A stretch of DNA of 64,000 nt from a filamentous cyanobacterium ESFC-1 (GCA_000380225.1 KB904821.1:1986318-2050317); one strand, 5' to 3'; shown: positions 7,715-17,640, numbered from the stretch's first letter. Notes: a model not told the origin generated them from the letters alone. Numbers and translations: made by a program.

Positions 7715-8905
7715 TTAACAGCAGCTACTCGAATCGCAACTCGGCGCATCTGTGGTTTGAGTAACTTGATAATCTGCCCCTTTGGTTTCTTTGGGATGGC
7801 GAATTTGAGGGCGATCGCCTGTGAATTTTTCGGCGTTTTCTAGGGGGATTTCTTGATAAGGTTCGATGGCAATGATATCTTTAGCATAAGGGCTTTCGGG
7901 TTGAGTTAAAATCTGAAAAGTTTTATCGCAAACTGCTACGCGATCGCCCCGACGATAGGTATTATTATCATCATCTTTGACTTGTTGCCAAGGGCCTTTA
8001 TAAACTACTGCTTGATTTCGCTCCCAACTCTCTCCTTCTTTACCTTTATAAGCACTCACGGTCATTGAACGAAATTCAATGCCATTCACCACTTGCCAAG
8101 GCTCTTTTTGACGGGAGAGAATCGAGATTCCATAAAATCCGGCGGCTTCAAACATTTTCAAGAAATCAGCTTCAAGAAATGCCCCCGAAATACAGCCACT
8201 CCATAATTCTGGATCGCTCATCATTTCCGGTGTGGGAGTTTCGTCGCAGACAATATCAGAAATAATGGCGCGTCCGCCTTTTTTGAGGACGCGGTAAATT
8301 TCTTGAAACAGTTGTTTTTTGTCTTCGGGTCGCACTAAATTTAAGACACAGTTAGACACGACCACATCGACGGTATTATCTGCGACTAGGGGGTGTTGCT
8401 GTCGTAGCTCAAAAACCTTAGCTTCTAAGGCACTCAGCCCCGCAACCGAATCAACGGGATGAGATTGTAGCCAAAGATCGAGCTGGTCTAAATCGAGCTT
8501 TAAATCTTGAATTTTACCCTTGACAAAACGTACATTATCATAACCAATTTTCTGATTTATTTCCGGCTGATATTGACGAGCCAGATTTAGCATTTCGTCG
8601 TTAAAGTCAACCCCGATTACTTGACCAGAATCTCCGACTTTTTGCGCTAGGATGTAACAATTTTTGCCAGCCCCAGACCCCAAATCAACGACGGTTTCGC
8701 CGGGTTTGACATAGCGAGTGGGGTCACCGCAGCCATAGTCTTTTTCAATAATTTCTTGGGGCAAAATGGCGAGATAATTGGTGTCGTATTCTGTCGGACA
8801 ACAAAGACTCGCTTCTCGCTGTTTGGCTCCCGCTTGATAACGCTCCAAAACGGCATTTTCAAGAGCGTCGGGAGTGGGTTTTGAATTTACGGTTGTATCT
8901 GTCAT
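7715..8905 (-). CDS. arsM: Arsenite methyltransferase ArsM, 396 aa
   Basis: SAM-dependent methyltransferase that methylates As(III). Motif I is VVDLGSGAGKNCYILAQKVG, followed by VIGVDFNDEML. The ArsM-type cysteines are in EASLCCPTEYD (about 37), VVSNCVLNL and ELWSGCISGA; the C-terminus carries the Cys-rich tail CDSSSCC. The frame is open upstream to 9097, but that extension is low-complexity and lacks family features, so the ATG at 8905 (MTDTTVNSK) is preferred. First gene of an arsM-arsS-VTT cluster. Together with ArsS it points to methylated arsenicals and arsenosugars as products. No ArsR-like regulator is visible nearby. Confidence 0.9.
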   Translation of the reverse strand: MTDTTVNSKPTPDALENAVLERYQAGAKQREASLCCPTEYDTNYLAILPQEIIEKDYGCGDPTRYVKPGETVVDLGSGAGKNCYILAQKVGDSGQVIGVDFNDEMLNLARQYQPEINQKIGYDNVRFVKGKIQDLKLDLDQLDLWLQSHPVDSVAGLSALEAKVFELRQQHPLVADNTVDVVVSNCVLNLVRPEDKKQLFQEIYRVLKKGGRAIISDIVCDETPTPEMMSDPELWSGCISGAFLEADFLKMFEAAGFYGISILSRQKEPWQVVNGIEFRSMTVSAYKGKEGESWERNQAVVYKGPWQQVKDDDNNTYRRGDRVAVCDKTFQILTQPESPYAKDIIAIEPYQEIPLENAEKFTGDRPQIRHPKETKGADYQVTQTTDAPSCDSSSCC

Positions 8906-9195
8906 AACACCTTGAGTTACAGTCAAATTAATCCTCAGCTTTGGATTCATGGGTTTGTATCCACTGAGTTTCAATTTTCCTAGCATACTGATTTTATTTA
9001 AAGGGTCGCACCTGAAATTTTCCTGAGAATTGCCTGTAAGTTTTCTCAAGCCAGGGAATCGCGAATTATTATGGGGAAATTTCCTTTTAAATAGCAAGAT
9101 AAACTTATTTTAAGCCAGAAAACGCAAGCAAATCCTGAAAACTGTTTTTTGCTAATTATTGCTTTGACTTTGACTGTCTCGCGGATTGCCTTATT

Positions 9196-9600
9196 TTACA
9201 CAAACCACAAAAAGGCGATCAAAACTGCGGTTAAGATTAACGCAAAAATTACTGCCCACACCACGCGATGGCTCAAAATCCCGATGGTTGCAACCACAGC
9301 CACGGCTAATAGGAAAACGCCCAAATAAGCGATATTCTGCCCAGTCTCGTTAATGAGGAGGCTATCTAGGTCTGGGTCGTCTTCGATGGCTTCTAGGGGC
9401 GTTTTTGGTTGGCTGAGGGTAGGGGGGGCATCTGTAACCCACCCCGACTCTAGCTGTATTGCAGGGATGGGGGAGGGGGTAGAGTGTTGGAGGGAAACAG
9501 GAAACAGGAGAAAAGCAATTTCTGCAAACACAGTGAGGCTCAAATGATAAAACAACTCAATGAATATACCGTTTTTTAGACTCGGTATAGGCGATCGCAC
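9196..9600 (-). CDS. Small membrane protein of unknown function, up to 134 aa
   Basis: The frame begins at a GTG (9600) within a HIP1 site. A first hydrophobic segment (LSLTVFAEIAFLLFPVSL) may be a signal or anchor. A Pro-rich acidic linker (EAIEDDPDLDSLL) follows, then two C-terminal membrane helices (YLGVFLLAVAVVATIGIL and VWAVIFALILTAVLIAFLW). No recognised family. The exact start is uncertain because no ATG lies nearby. It stands alone between arsM and ldh, divergent from ldh. Confidence 0.55.
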   Translation of the reverse strand: MRSPIPSLKNGIFIELFYHLSLTVFAEIAFLLFPVSLQHSTPSPIPAIQLESGWVTDAPPTLSQPKTPLEAIEDDPDLDSLLINETGQNIAYLGVFLLAVAVVATIGILSHRVVWAVIFALILTAVLIAFLWFV

Positions 9601-9833
9601 TCTGTCTTTTTTGGCGCGATCGCGTTTAGTCTAAAACGATACAGTATCATCCCCAAATTCCAGTAGGACTGGCTGATTTTCAGACCCCAAAACCCACCTC
9701 TACTTTCAGGGTTTCCAATGTAGCAAGAATGATCTCTCGATAACTCTTTCTCTAGGCTTAACCTTTCAGCTAACAACTTGCTTTACAATGGTCGCGACTC
9801 AAAAGCATTGAATTCTAACTTTAAGCCAAGGTT

Positions 9834-10817
9834 ATGTTTGAACAACTTTTTACGCCTCACGCTAATTCAGACCCAAACGTCCCGACAATTCGACCTCGTA
9901 AAGGGGTAATTATTGGAGCCGGACAAGTGGGAATGGCTTGTGCTTATTCCCTTTTAATTCAAAACTGCTTAGATGAAATGGTTTTGCAGGATATTAATAC
10001 AGATAAAGTCGAAGGGGAGGCGATGGATTTACGTCACGGTGTCCCTTTTGTCGAGTCTACAACAATTAAAGCCGGGACGGTTGCCGATGCGGGAAAAGAT
10101 GCCGATCTTGTCATTATGACCGCAGGAGCAAAACAAAAACCCGGTGAAACTCGCTTGGATTTAGTTAACCGCAATGTCAAAATTTTTAAGCAGGTTATTG
10201 GAGATATTGCGAAGTATTGTCCTCATGCAGTTTTACTGGTTGTGAGTAATCCTGTAGACATTATGACTTATGTTTCTTTGAAGTTATCAGGCTTTGAGCG
10301 ATCGCGGGTTTTGGGATCGGGTACAGTGCTTGATACGGCTCGGTTTCGTTATGTTCTGGGGGAGAAAACCGGGATTGCACCGCGTAGTATTCATGCTTAT
10401 ATTATTGGGGAGCATGGTGATAGTGAAGTCGCGGCTTGGAGTAAAGTAAATATTGCCGGAATGAGCTTAGGGAATGATTCAGAAGATTCTGAAAAGTTTG
10501 CTCAAATTAGTCAAGAAGTCAAAAACGCTGCTTACGAAATTATTAATCGCAAAGGTTATACTTCTTATGCGATTGGTTTGGGGGTTACTGATATTGTTCA
10601 AGCTATATTACGAGATCAATCCCGGATTTTAACAGTTAGTGGTTATATTGACGATTTGTATGGTATCAAAGACGTTTGTTTGAGTTTACCCACAGTGGTA
10701 AATCGCCAAGGTGCAAGTTGTACGGTTAAGCTGAGTTTAAGCCAAATAGAAGAAGATAAACTCAGACATTCTGCTAAAGTTCTGCATGAAGTTATTGATG
10801 CTTTAGATTTAGAGTAA
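9834..10817 (+). CDS. ldh: L-lactate dehydrogenase, 327 aa
   Basis: NAD-dependent L-lactate/malate dehydrogenase family. Rossmann motif [11 protein letters not shown] (about 28-38), NAD-selective Asp in [11 protein letters not shown], catalytic region [11 protein letters not shown] and the active-site His in IIGEHGDSE. The substrate loop reads [11 protein letters not shown]: Gln at the position that is Arg in malate dehydrogenases, which favours lactate/pyruvate. The usual family length is about 310-330. ATG at 9834; no operon partners. Probably supports fermentation of pyruvate in the dark or without oxygen (family knowledge). Confidence 0.9.
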   Translation: MFEQLFTPHANSDPNVPTIRPRKGVIIGAGQVGMACAYSLLIQNCLDEMVLQDINTDKVEGEAMDLRHGVPFVESTTIKAGTVADAGKDADLVIMTAGAKQKPGETRLDLVNRNVKIFKQVIGDIAKYCPHAVLLVVSNPVDIMTYVSLKLSGFERSRVLGSGTVLDTARFRYVLGEKTGIAPRSIHAYIIGEHGDSEVAAWSKVNIAGMSLGNDSEDSEKFAQISQEVKNAAYEIINRKGYTSYAIGLGVTDIVQAILRDQSRILTVSGYIDDLYGIKDVCLSLPTVVNRQGASCTVKLSLSQIEEDKLRHSAKVLHEVIDALDLE

Positions 10818-11252
10818 CGCTGAATCTATCCCAGAGATTTTACTATTTTCAATAAGTTGAAAACAGGGACTTGAGAATTAACTAAATTTAGCTTTTTGCC
10901 CTTACCTCAAACCCCTTTCCCGTGGGAGAGGGGCTGATTATTAGTTTTTATTTATTAATCTCATTCCTTGGTTCCACCAAGGGACGCACCAAACGAGGCT
11001 CCGCCTCAATTTTATAATAGATATACTATTAAAAAAAACGCAATCTGAGTTTACGTCACAAATGAAAATACTATATTAATTAAATTTATGAAGCTTGAGA
11101 ACTCCGGTTTCTAGAGTAAAATTCTAGCAAATAAGAAACTGGGGTTCTGAAATCCTGGTTATTTTCCCCAATTTAATTTTAAAAAATCCGAAATTTCTAG
11201 ACAAGGTGTTGTAGAGCAAGGCAATCATTAATGCGGCAATTATGTAATTGTT
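10818..11252. repeat. Gene-free spacer with two dispersed palindromic repeats
   Basis: 10901-10944 carries CCTTTCCCGTGGGAGAGGGG followed by CTGATTATTAG, a member of the family also seen at 29745-29790, 56230-56280 and 62680-62720. 10960-11017 carries CCTTGGTTCCACCAAGG followed by GAGGCTCCGCCTC, matching 62141-62200. The remainder is AT-rich, with no convincing gene. Confidence 0.75.
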
Positions 11253-12377
11253 ATGAACGCGATCGCGAAATCCTATCAGCTTTTAGGACTGCTACTCCTC
11301 AGTACGAGTACAATATTAGTAGGTTGTAACCTCTCCGAGCGCAATCTTCCCCTCGTCGAAAACAACACCGCTCAAGACCCTAAATCAACTCAATTAACTT
11401 ATGGAAATTTTATCTTCCAAGAACAAGATAACACCGTTTTAATTCCTTTACAAATTACAGGCGATCGCGGCTGGAATCTTTCTAAAGCGGCTTCTTCATC
11501 TTCTCGCACAGCCAACAACTTAACGGTTAACTTTATCTTTCATAACCTCGCTCAAAATACCAGCAATTTACTTTTAGATCGTCCGGCAATTATCAGCCAA
11601 TATCAGCAACTTACCCCCCAAGCCCAAGCAGAAACAAATGCTAAAATCAGGGATTCTAGTGGAGTTGATGCGTCTGCTGGTGCGTCGCGATCGCCCCAAG
11701 ATTATACCGGAAAATATTGGCTGTATCACATTGTCGAAGCAGATACCAATCAAGACGAAACCTTGTCTAACCAAGACGCAATTCGCGGCTACATCTCGGA
11801 TGTGTCGGGAAACAACCTTACTCCCATCACTCCCGAACAAAGTCAACTGAAAGATTGGTTTTTTAGCGAAGAATATGCTCAAATCTTGCTGCAAGTCCGA
11901 ACCAATCCTAACGAGAAATCAGAGTTTTCCGAACAATCACCCCTAGGGTTATATACTTATGACTTAGAAACCCAAAAACAAAAGCAAATTACGCCAGAAA
12001 ATACCAAAATCAAACAATGGCATCTTCAGGGAATCAACAACAAATTTATTGTTTTAGAAGTAATATCAGACCACAACCAAGATAACCAATTCGCCGGGGA
12101 TGATGCCGTAACTTTATATCTTTACGATCTAGCCACCAAAACCTTATATCCTGTCACCGCAGAAGACAGTCAACTGCAATCCTGGCAATGGCATGAAAAG
12201 AGTAACTTTTTATTAGCGAAAATTCAAGAAGATAGTAATAGCGATCGCGTCTTTGATGAGACAGATTCTATTCAAATTGTCAAGCTAAATCTCGACCGTC
12301 TGGCAACTCAAACCCCCATACTCCAAGAATCCCTCCAGCAAGAAATTCAACAACTTTATCAAATCGAATCCCCTTAA
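11253..12377 (+). CDS. Predicted lipoprotein with repeated EF-hand-like calcium loops, 374 aa
   Basis: The N-terminus has a lipoprotein signal with lipobox LVGC (Cys about residue 25). Three loops fit the EF-hand or dockerin spacing D-x-N-x-D-x6-D: DTNQDETLSNQD, DHNQDNQFAGDD and DSNSDRVFDETD. Each sits in a unit of about 60 residues with a Leu/Trp-rich segment before it (SQLKDWFF, TKIKQWHL, SQLQSWQW) and, in most units, a YTYDLET/YLYDLAT strand. A fourth unit has a degenerate loop. The repetition suggests a beta-propeller-like fold with calcium loops (inference). No family recognised. A stand-alone gene. Confidence 0.75.
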   Translation: MNAIAKSYQLLGLLLLSTSTILVGCNLSERNLPLVENNTAQDPKSTQLTYGNFIFQEQDNTVLIPLQITGDRGWNLSKAASSSSRTANNLTVNFIFHNLAQNTSNLLLDRPAIISQYQQLTPQAQAETNAKIRDSSGVDASAGASRSPQDYTGKYWLYHIVEADTNQDETLSNQDAIRGYISDVSGNNLTPITPEQSQLKDWFFSEEYAQILLQVRTNPNEKSEFSEQSPLGLYTYDLETQKQKQITPENTKIKQWHLQGINNKFIVLEVISDHNQDNQFAGDDAVTLYLYDLATKTLYPVTAEDSQLQSWQWHEKSNFLLAKIQEDSNSDRVFDETDSIQIVKLNLDRLATQTPILQESLQQEIQQLYQIESP

Positions 12378-12483
12378 CAATCCGGAATCTTCCAATGAGC
12401 TATTGTTGCTTATAATGCAAGCAAACCCGCAGTCGAGCGAGAAGACTGCGATCGCGTCCCTAAAAAACAAGTGAGGTTAATTT

Positions 12484-13263
12484 ATGGGCATTTCCTTAGA
12501 AAAAATAGAACAAGAAGCACCACAACTCATCAACCTAGCCAAAAAAGCCGAGATATCTTTAAAGAAAGTTAATCTTACCAATCATCAAGCCAAAGTTGCA
12601 TTATGCTTGGATATTTCCGCATCAATGGGTCAGTTATATCGCTCCGGTACAATTCAACAATTCGCTGAAAAAATATTAGCCCTAGGGAGCCGTTTTGACA
12701 ACGATGGAGCCATTGAAATCTTCCTGTTTGGACGTGACGCTCATCATGCCGGAGACATGAACTTAAAAAACTTTCAAACCTTCATTTCCGACATTCAAAG
12801 CCGCTTTCCCCTCGAAGGCAATACCTTGTATGGTAAAGCCATGCAGATGATTCGAGAATTTTACTTTACCAACAACGAAAAAAGTCAATCTCGCGGTTTA
12901 TTTAGTAAACTCTTAGGGGGGGGTTCAGGAGGGGGAAAACGTAGCGAACCCGTCACCGCCACAGAACCTGTTTATGTGATGTTTGTCACCGATGGTGCAA
13001 CGGCAAATCGAGCCGAAGCCGAACAACAAATCAGTTATGCCTCTTATGAGCCGATTTTCTGGCAATTTATGGCCATTGGTTCCGGGGGATTTAGCTTTTT
13101 AGAACAACTCGACGATCTGCAAAATCGCTACATTGACAATGCCGATTTTTTCAGCGTAGCCAATCCCGATACCATTAGCGACGAGAAACTATACGATTTA
13201 TTGATGACTGAATATCCCAATTGGATTAAACGAGCGCAAGCACAAAACTTATTAACCGCGTAA
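12484..13263 (+). CDS. VWA domain protein (TerF/TerY-like), 259 aa
   Basis: A von Willebrand type A fold with the metal-ion adhesion motif DISASMG (about residues 42-48), a central LEGNTLYGKAM threonine loop and VMFVTDGATANRAEAE as the third MIDAS segment. The N-terminal helix (LEKIEQEAPQLINLAKKAEI) and overall length resemble the VWA proteins of the TerF group found with tellurite/stress ter genes, but no other ter gene is in the window. A Gly-rich insert (LLGGGSGGGKRSE) sits mid-domain. Likely cytoplasmic, metal-dependent protein binding; no partner known. Confidence 0.85.
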   Translation: MGISLEKIEQEAPQLINLAKKAEISLKKVNLTNHQAKVALCLDISASMGQLYRSGTIQQFAEKILALGSRFDNDGAIEIFLFGRDAHHAGDMNLKNFQTFISDIQSRFPLEGNTLYGKAMQMIREFYFTNNEKSQSRGLFSKLLGGGSGGGKRSEPVTATEPVYVMFVTDGATANRAEAEQQISYASYEPIFWQFMAIGSGGFSFLEQLDDLQNRYIDNADFFSVANPDTISDEKLYDLLMTEYPNWIKRAQAQNLLTA

Positions 13264-13289
13264 CTGCCAAAAAAAGGCGATCGCACTTC

Positions 13290-13324
13290 AAGAAGGGTAG
13301 AACAAATTTGCCCTTCTTTTTGCT
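13290..13324 (+). terminator. Rho-independent terminator after the VWA gene
   Basis: Stem AAGAAGGG (13290-13297) pairs with CCCTTCTT (13311-13318), with a T run continuing from the second arm. Confidence 0.65.
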
Positions 13325-13377
13325 TTATAGTAAGGAGAGAATAGCCTCGAAACACCAACAGTTATAGGTCAGGGTGA

Positions 13378-13758
13378 ATGGAGTTTGACGCACAAAAACT
13401 AGAGGAATTATCGCAGAAATATAAAACAACACCCGGTCAAATCTTAGACCTCACCATTGCTTTGAGCAATCAAGGTTGTCCCCCAGAAATGCTCAAACCA
13501 GCCGTGTTGCAGGAATTGTGGCTGCGCTATATCGTCAAAATAAGTCGGACGCTAATTTTAACCATTGCGATCGCGAACTTCCTCATTGGACTTGGGTTTA
13601 TCTTCTTGCAAATGACCCTCATCCCCGAAGCCTATCGCTACGATGCAGTCTTGAAAACCATCTTGGGTTGGGGTTTACTAGGGGTATTGCTGTCGGCCAG
13701 TATTGCCGCGATCGCCCTGTACAATTGTCGTCGCTGGCTGCGTCAATTCTTAATTTAA
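13378..13758 (+). CDS. Small two-helix membrane protein, 126 aa
   Basis: ATG at 13378. A helical, charged N-terminal region (MEFDAQKLEELSQKYKTTP) of about 50 residues precedes two membrane helices, about 58-80 (LILTIAIANFLIGLGFIFLQ) and 92-114 (ILGWGLLGVLLSASIAAIAL), with a basic C-terminus (NCRRWLRQFLI). No family recognised. It lies between the VWA gene and ppk1 on the same strand; a link is not shown. Confidence 0.6.
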   Translation: MEFDAQKLEELSQKYKTTPGQILDLTIALSNQGCPPEMLKPAVLQELWLRYIVKISRTLILTIAIANFLIGLGFIFLQMTLIPEAYRYDAVLKTILGWGLLGVLLSASIAAIALYNCRRWLRQFLI

Positions 13759-13859
13759 CTTAACGCATACCCCACCCACTTAATCTTCTGTTTATCTATG
13801 CGAGTTAAGATCGTCAAGCCGAGTGCCTTGGCTTCTTTTATGTCACTGTTGTAAATTCC

Positions 13860-16025
13860 ATGCCCAAAACCAAACAACCCACCCCTTCAGAAATCGACCT
13901 CAAAGACCCCCAATACTACTTCAACCGGGAACTGAGTTGGTTAGAATTCAACTATCGCGTACTGGCAGAAGGACTCGACGAACGAACTCCCCTGCTCGAA
14001 CGGCTGAAATTCATGGCCATTTTTAGCTCCAACCTCGACGAATTTTTTATGGTGCGTGTCGCGGGACTCAAGCAGCAAGTCGAAGCCGAAGTTCGCAAAC
14101 TCACCCCCGATGGACGCAGCCCAGCGCAACAATTACAAGACATTCGCGATCGCCTCTATCCCCCGGTTCGCCAACAAAAGCACTGTTTCGAGCATACCCT
14201 CAAGCCCCAACTCAGCGAAAACGGCATTCACATCATCGACTATGTAGACCTCAGCCAAGAACAACGGCAATATCTGCAAAACTTTTTTGAAAACCGTATC
14301 TTCCCCGTCCTCACCCCCCTCGCTGTCGATCCCAGTCATCCCTTTCCCTTCATTTCCAACCTCAGCCTCAACCTCGCTGTCGTCGTGCAAGACACCGAAA
14401 GCGGCGAAGAACTCTTTGCTCGCATCAAAGTCCCCAAAATCTTACCCCGTTTTGTTGCCCTGCCCGAAAACCTGCATCAATCCTTGCCCGAAGGCGACCC
14501 CCATATTATTTGGATGGGGATTCCCCTCGAACAAGTCATCGCTCATAACCTCGATGCCCTCTTTCCGGGGATGAACGTCCTCGAATGTCATCCCTTCCGC
14601 ATCACCCGTAACGCCGACCTCGCCGTGGAAGAAGACGAAGCCGACGATTTACTCCTCGCCATCGAACAAGAGCTACGCAAGCGCAAATTTGGCGGTTCAG
14701 CCGTTCGCATGGAAATACAAGACTCCATGCCCGAAACCGTGAGAGCCATTCTCATGCGGGGATTGAACCTAGACGATAATGACGTATATGCCGGAGAAGG
14801 CTTGCTAGGACTGAGCGATCTCATGTCGTTTTTGAAATTGCCTGCCCCCCACCTCAAAGACGAATCTTGGAGTCCTGTAACCCCCCCGAGATTGCAGCGT
14901 TTAGGCGACCCCACCGACAAAAACGACGAAGGAGATAACATTTTTGATGTTATCGCTCAAAACGATGTGCTAGTCCATCATCCCTATCATTCCTTCGCCG
15001 CTTCCGTGCAACAGTTCATTTTCCACGCCGCCCATGACCCGGATGTTTTGGCGATTAAAATGACCCTCTACCGCACTTCCGGGGATTCACCGATTATTCA
15101 TTCTCTCATTGCCGCCGCCGAAAATGGCAAACAAGTGGTGGTCTTAGTAGAACTCAAAGCCCGCTTTGACGAAGAAAATAACATTCTCTGGGCGCGAAAG
15201 CTAGAAAAAGCCGGAGTTCACGTTGTTTATGGCTTAATGGGTCTCAAAACCCACACCAAAATTACATTAGTCGTCCGTCGAGAAACCAAAAAAATCCGCC
15301 GTTATGTGCATATCGGGACAGGAAACTACAACCCCAAAACCGCGAAACTTTATACAGATTTAGGCTTATTAAGCTGTAAAGAAGAACTCGGAGCCGATTT
15401 AACCGATTTATTCAACTTCCTAACCGGATACTCCCGCCAACGGTCTTATCGTAAACTTTTGGTATCTCCGGTTAATTTGCGCGATCGCATGACCGACATG
15501 ATCCGCCGAGAAACCCAACACGGAACCCAAGGACGGATTGTCGCCAAAATGAACTCCCTCGTAGACCAGAAAATCATCGCCACCCTGTACGAAGCCTCCC
15601 AAGCCGGAGTCCAAATTGACTTGATTGTGCGGGGGATTTGCTGTTTGCGCCCCGGAATCGAAGGCATCAGCGACAACATCCGCGTCTTGAGCATTGTCGG
15701 CAGTTTGCTCGAACATTCGCGCATATTCTATTTCCACAACAACGGCGACGAAGCCGTGTATATTGGCAGTGCCGACTGGATGCCCCGCAACCTCGATCGC
15801 CGCGTCGAAGCCATTACCCCCGTCGAAAGCCCCGAAACCCGCCAAGATTTACAGGAAATTTTAGGAGTGATGCTGGCCGACGACCGCCAATCCTGGGAGT
15901 TACAACCGGACGGCCACTACATCCAGCGCCGACCTGAAGATAGCGATCGCGCCCAGAGTTCCCAACAAATCTTTAAAGAAATGGCCCTAACTTCTCTGGG
16001 TTTGCATTCGGGTACACAAGGTTAG
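13860..16025 (+). CDS. ppk1: Polyphosphate kinase 1, 721 aa
   Basis: Polymerises inorganic polyphosphate from ATP. The N-terminal domain starts at YYFNRELSWLEFNYRVL. The catalytic region holds HPYHSFAASVQQF, YRTSGDSPI, the autophosphorylated His in GLKTHTKITLVVRRE, HIGTGNYNPKTAKLYTDLG, and a C-terminal phospholipase-D-like half with RGICCLRPGI and SADWMPRNLDRRVE. Full family length (about 690-730). ATG at 13860. It is followed 59 bp downstream by the UbiD-family gene on the same strand. Confidence 0.97.
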   Translation: MPKTKQPTPSEIDLKDPQYYFNRELSWLEFNYRVLAEGLDERTPLLERLKFMAIFSSNLDEFFMVRVAGLKQQVEAEVRKLTPDGRSPAQQLQDIRDRLYPPVRQQKHCFEHTLKPQLSENGIHIIDYVDLSQEQRQYLQNFFENRIFPVLTPLAVDPSHPFPFISNLSLNLAVVVQDTESGEELFARIKVPKILPRFVALPENLHQSLPEGDPHIIWMGIPLEQVIAHNLDALFPGMNVLECHPFRITRNADLAVEEDEADDLLLAIEQELRKRKFGGSAVRMEIQDSMPETVRAILMRGLNLDDNDVYAGEGLLGLSDLMSFLKLPAPHLKDESWSPVTPPRLQRLGDPTDKNDEGDNIFDVIAQNDVLVHHPYHSFAASVQQFIFHAAHDPDVLAIKMTLYRTSGDSPIIHSLIAAAENGKQVVVLVELKARFDEENNILWARKLEKAGVHVVYGLMGLKTHTKITLVVRRETKKIRRYVHIGTGNYNPKTAKLYTDLGLLSCKEELGADLTDLFNFLTGYSRQRSYRKLLVSPVNLRDRMTDMIRRETQHGTQGRIVAKMNSLVDQKIIATLYEASQAGVQIDLIVRGICCLRPGIEGISDNIRVLSIVGSLLEHSRIFYFHNNGDEAVYIGSADWMPRNLDRRVEAITPVESPETRQDLQEILGVMLADDRQSWELQPDGHYIQRRPEDSDRAQSSQQIFKEMALTSLGLHSGTQG

Positions 16026-16084
16026 CCTGTCCTCGCCCCCAAGATTGCCTACAATAATGAAAAGACTTAACAAAACTTCAAACA

Positions 16085-17593
16085 ATGGCAAGAGACTTAC
16101 GGGGCTTTATTCAACTTTTAGAAAATCGCGGCCAACTGCGACGCATCGATGCGTTAGTAGACTCCGACCTCGAAATTGCAGAAATTTCCAACCGGATGCT
16201 GCAAGCCGGGGGTCCGGGACTGCTGTTTGAAAACGTCAAAGGTGCGTCCTTTCCCGTCGCGGTGAACCTTTTGGGCAACGTCGAACGGATATGCTGGGCC
16301 ATGAATATGGAAAAACCCCAAGAACTCGAAACCTTGGGGAAAAAGCTGGCCCTGCTACAACAGCCCAAACCCCCCAAAAAAATCTCCCAAGCCGTAGACT
16401 TTGGCAAAGTCTTGTTTGATGTCCTCAAAGCCAAACCCGGACGAGACTTTTTCCCTCCCTGTCAGCAAGTCGTCATCGAAGAAAAAGACCTCGACCTCAA
16501 CACCTTACCTCTGATTCGTCCCTATCCGGGGGATGCAGGCAAAATTATCACCCTCGGCCTCGTCATTACCAAAGACTGCGAAACCGGAACCCCCAACGTC
16601 GGGGTTTATCGTCTGCAACTGCAATCTAAAACCACCATGACCGTCCATTGGTTATCCGTCCGGGGTGGGGCCAGACATTTACGCAAAGCCGCCGAAAACG
16701 GTAAAAAACTCGAAATCGCGATCGCCCTCGGTGTCGATCCGCTTCTAATCATGGCCGCGGCCACCCCCATCCCCGTAGACCTCTCCGAATGGCTGTTTGC
16801 CGGGCTGTACGGCGGTTCTGGTGTAAAACTCACCAAATGTAAAACCCTCGACCTCGAAGTTCCCGCAGACGCAGAATTTATCCTCGAAGGCACCATCACC
16901 CCAGGAGAAGTGCTACCCGACGGCCCCTTTGGCGACCACATGGGCTATTATGGCGGCGTGGAAGACTCCCCCCTCGTCCGTTTCCACTGCATGACCCACC
17001 GCAAAGACCCCATTTACCTCACCACCTTTAGCGGTCGTCCTCCCAAAGAAGAAGCCATGATGGCCCTCGCCCTCAATCGCATCTACACCCCGATTTTGCG
17101 GCAACAAGTCTCAGAAATTACCGACTTCTTCCTCCCCATGGAAGCCCTGAGTTACAAAGCCGCCGTCATCTCCATAGATAAAGCTTACCCCGGCCAAGCC
17201 CGTCGCGCCGCCCTCGCCTTTTGGAGTGCCTTACCCCAATTCACCTATACTAAATTTGTGATTGTTGTCGATAAAGACATCAACATCCGCGATCCTCGTC
17301 AAGTGGTGTGGGCCATTAGTTCCAAAGTTGACCCCAGCCGCGACGTTTTCATCCTTCCCGATACTCCCTTCGATACCCTTGACTTTGCCAGCCAAAAAAT
17401 CGGTTTAGGGGGGCGTATGGGCATCGACGCGACCACCAAAATCCCCCCGGAAACCGATCACGAATGGGGCGAACCCCTAGAGTCTGACGCGGATGTGGCG
17501 GTGATGGTGGAACGGCGTTGGGCGGAATATGGCTTGGGGGATATTGAGTTGAATGAAGTAGACCCGAATGTGTTTGGCTATGAGATGAGTTGA
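16085..17593 (+). CDS. UbiD family decarboxylase, 502 aa
   Basis: Member of the UbiD group of prenylated-FMN decarboxylases. It begins ARDLRGFIQLLENRGQLRRI, typical of the family N-terminus, and contains PFGDHMGYYGGVEDSPL and the DHEWG segment near the C-terminus. Cyanobacteria carry a UbiD-like protein often annotated as 3-octaprenyl-4-hydroxybenzoate decarboxylase; plastoquinone biosynthesis is one suggested role, but the substrate cannot be read from sequence. Length is normal. No UbiX flavin prenyltransferase gene lies in this window. Confidence 0.9.
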   Translation: MARDLRGFIQLLENRGQLRRIDALVDSDLEIAEISNRMLQAGGPGLLFENVKGASFPVAVNLLGNVERICWAMNMEKPQELETLGKKLALLQQPKPPKKISQAVDFGKVLFDVLKAKPGRDFFPPCQQVVIEEKDLDLNTLPLIRPYPGDAGKIITLGLVITKDCETGTPNVGVYRLQLQSKTTMTVHWLSVRGGARHLRKAAENGKKLEIAIALGVDPLLIMAAATPIPVDLSEWLFAGLYGGSGVKLTKCKTLDLEVPADAEFILEGTITPGEVLPDGPFGDHMGYYGGVEDSPLVRFHCMTHRKDPIYLTTFSGRPPKEEAMMALALNRIYTPILRQQVSEITDFFLPMEALSYKAAVISIDKAYPGQARRAALAFWSALPQFTYTKFVIVVDKDINIRDPRQVVWAISSKVDPSRDVFILPDTPFDTLDFASQKIGLGGRMGIDATTKIPPETDHEWGEPLESDADVAVMVERRWAEYGLGDIELNEVDPNVFGYEMS

Positions 17594-17640
17594 TTGGATT
17601 GACATTTATGGGACATACCAGATTCGGTCTAACCCACATT

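Noticed and set aside
8906-9097. 64-residue N-terminal extension of ArsM
   Set aside because: No family similarity; the ATG at 8905 matches the expected N-terminus.
9834-10817. Malate dehydrogenase
   Set aside because: The substrate loop has Gln (AGAKQ), typical of lactate dehydrogenase, not Arg.
13941-17107. Long antisense ORFs opposite ppk1 and the UbiD gene
   Set aside because: They are shadow frames of well-conserved plus-strand genes.
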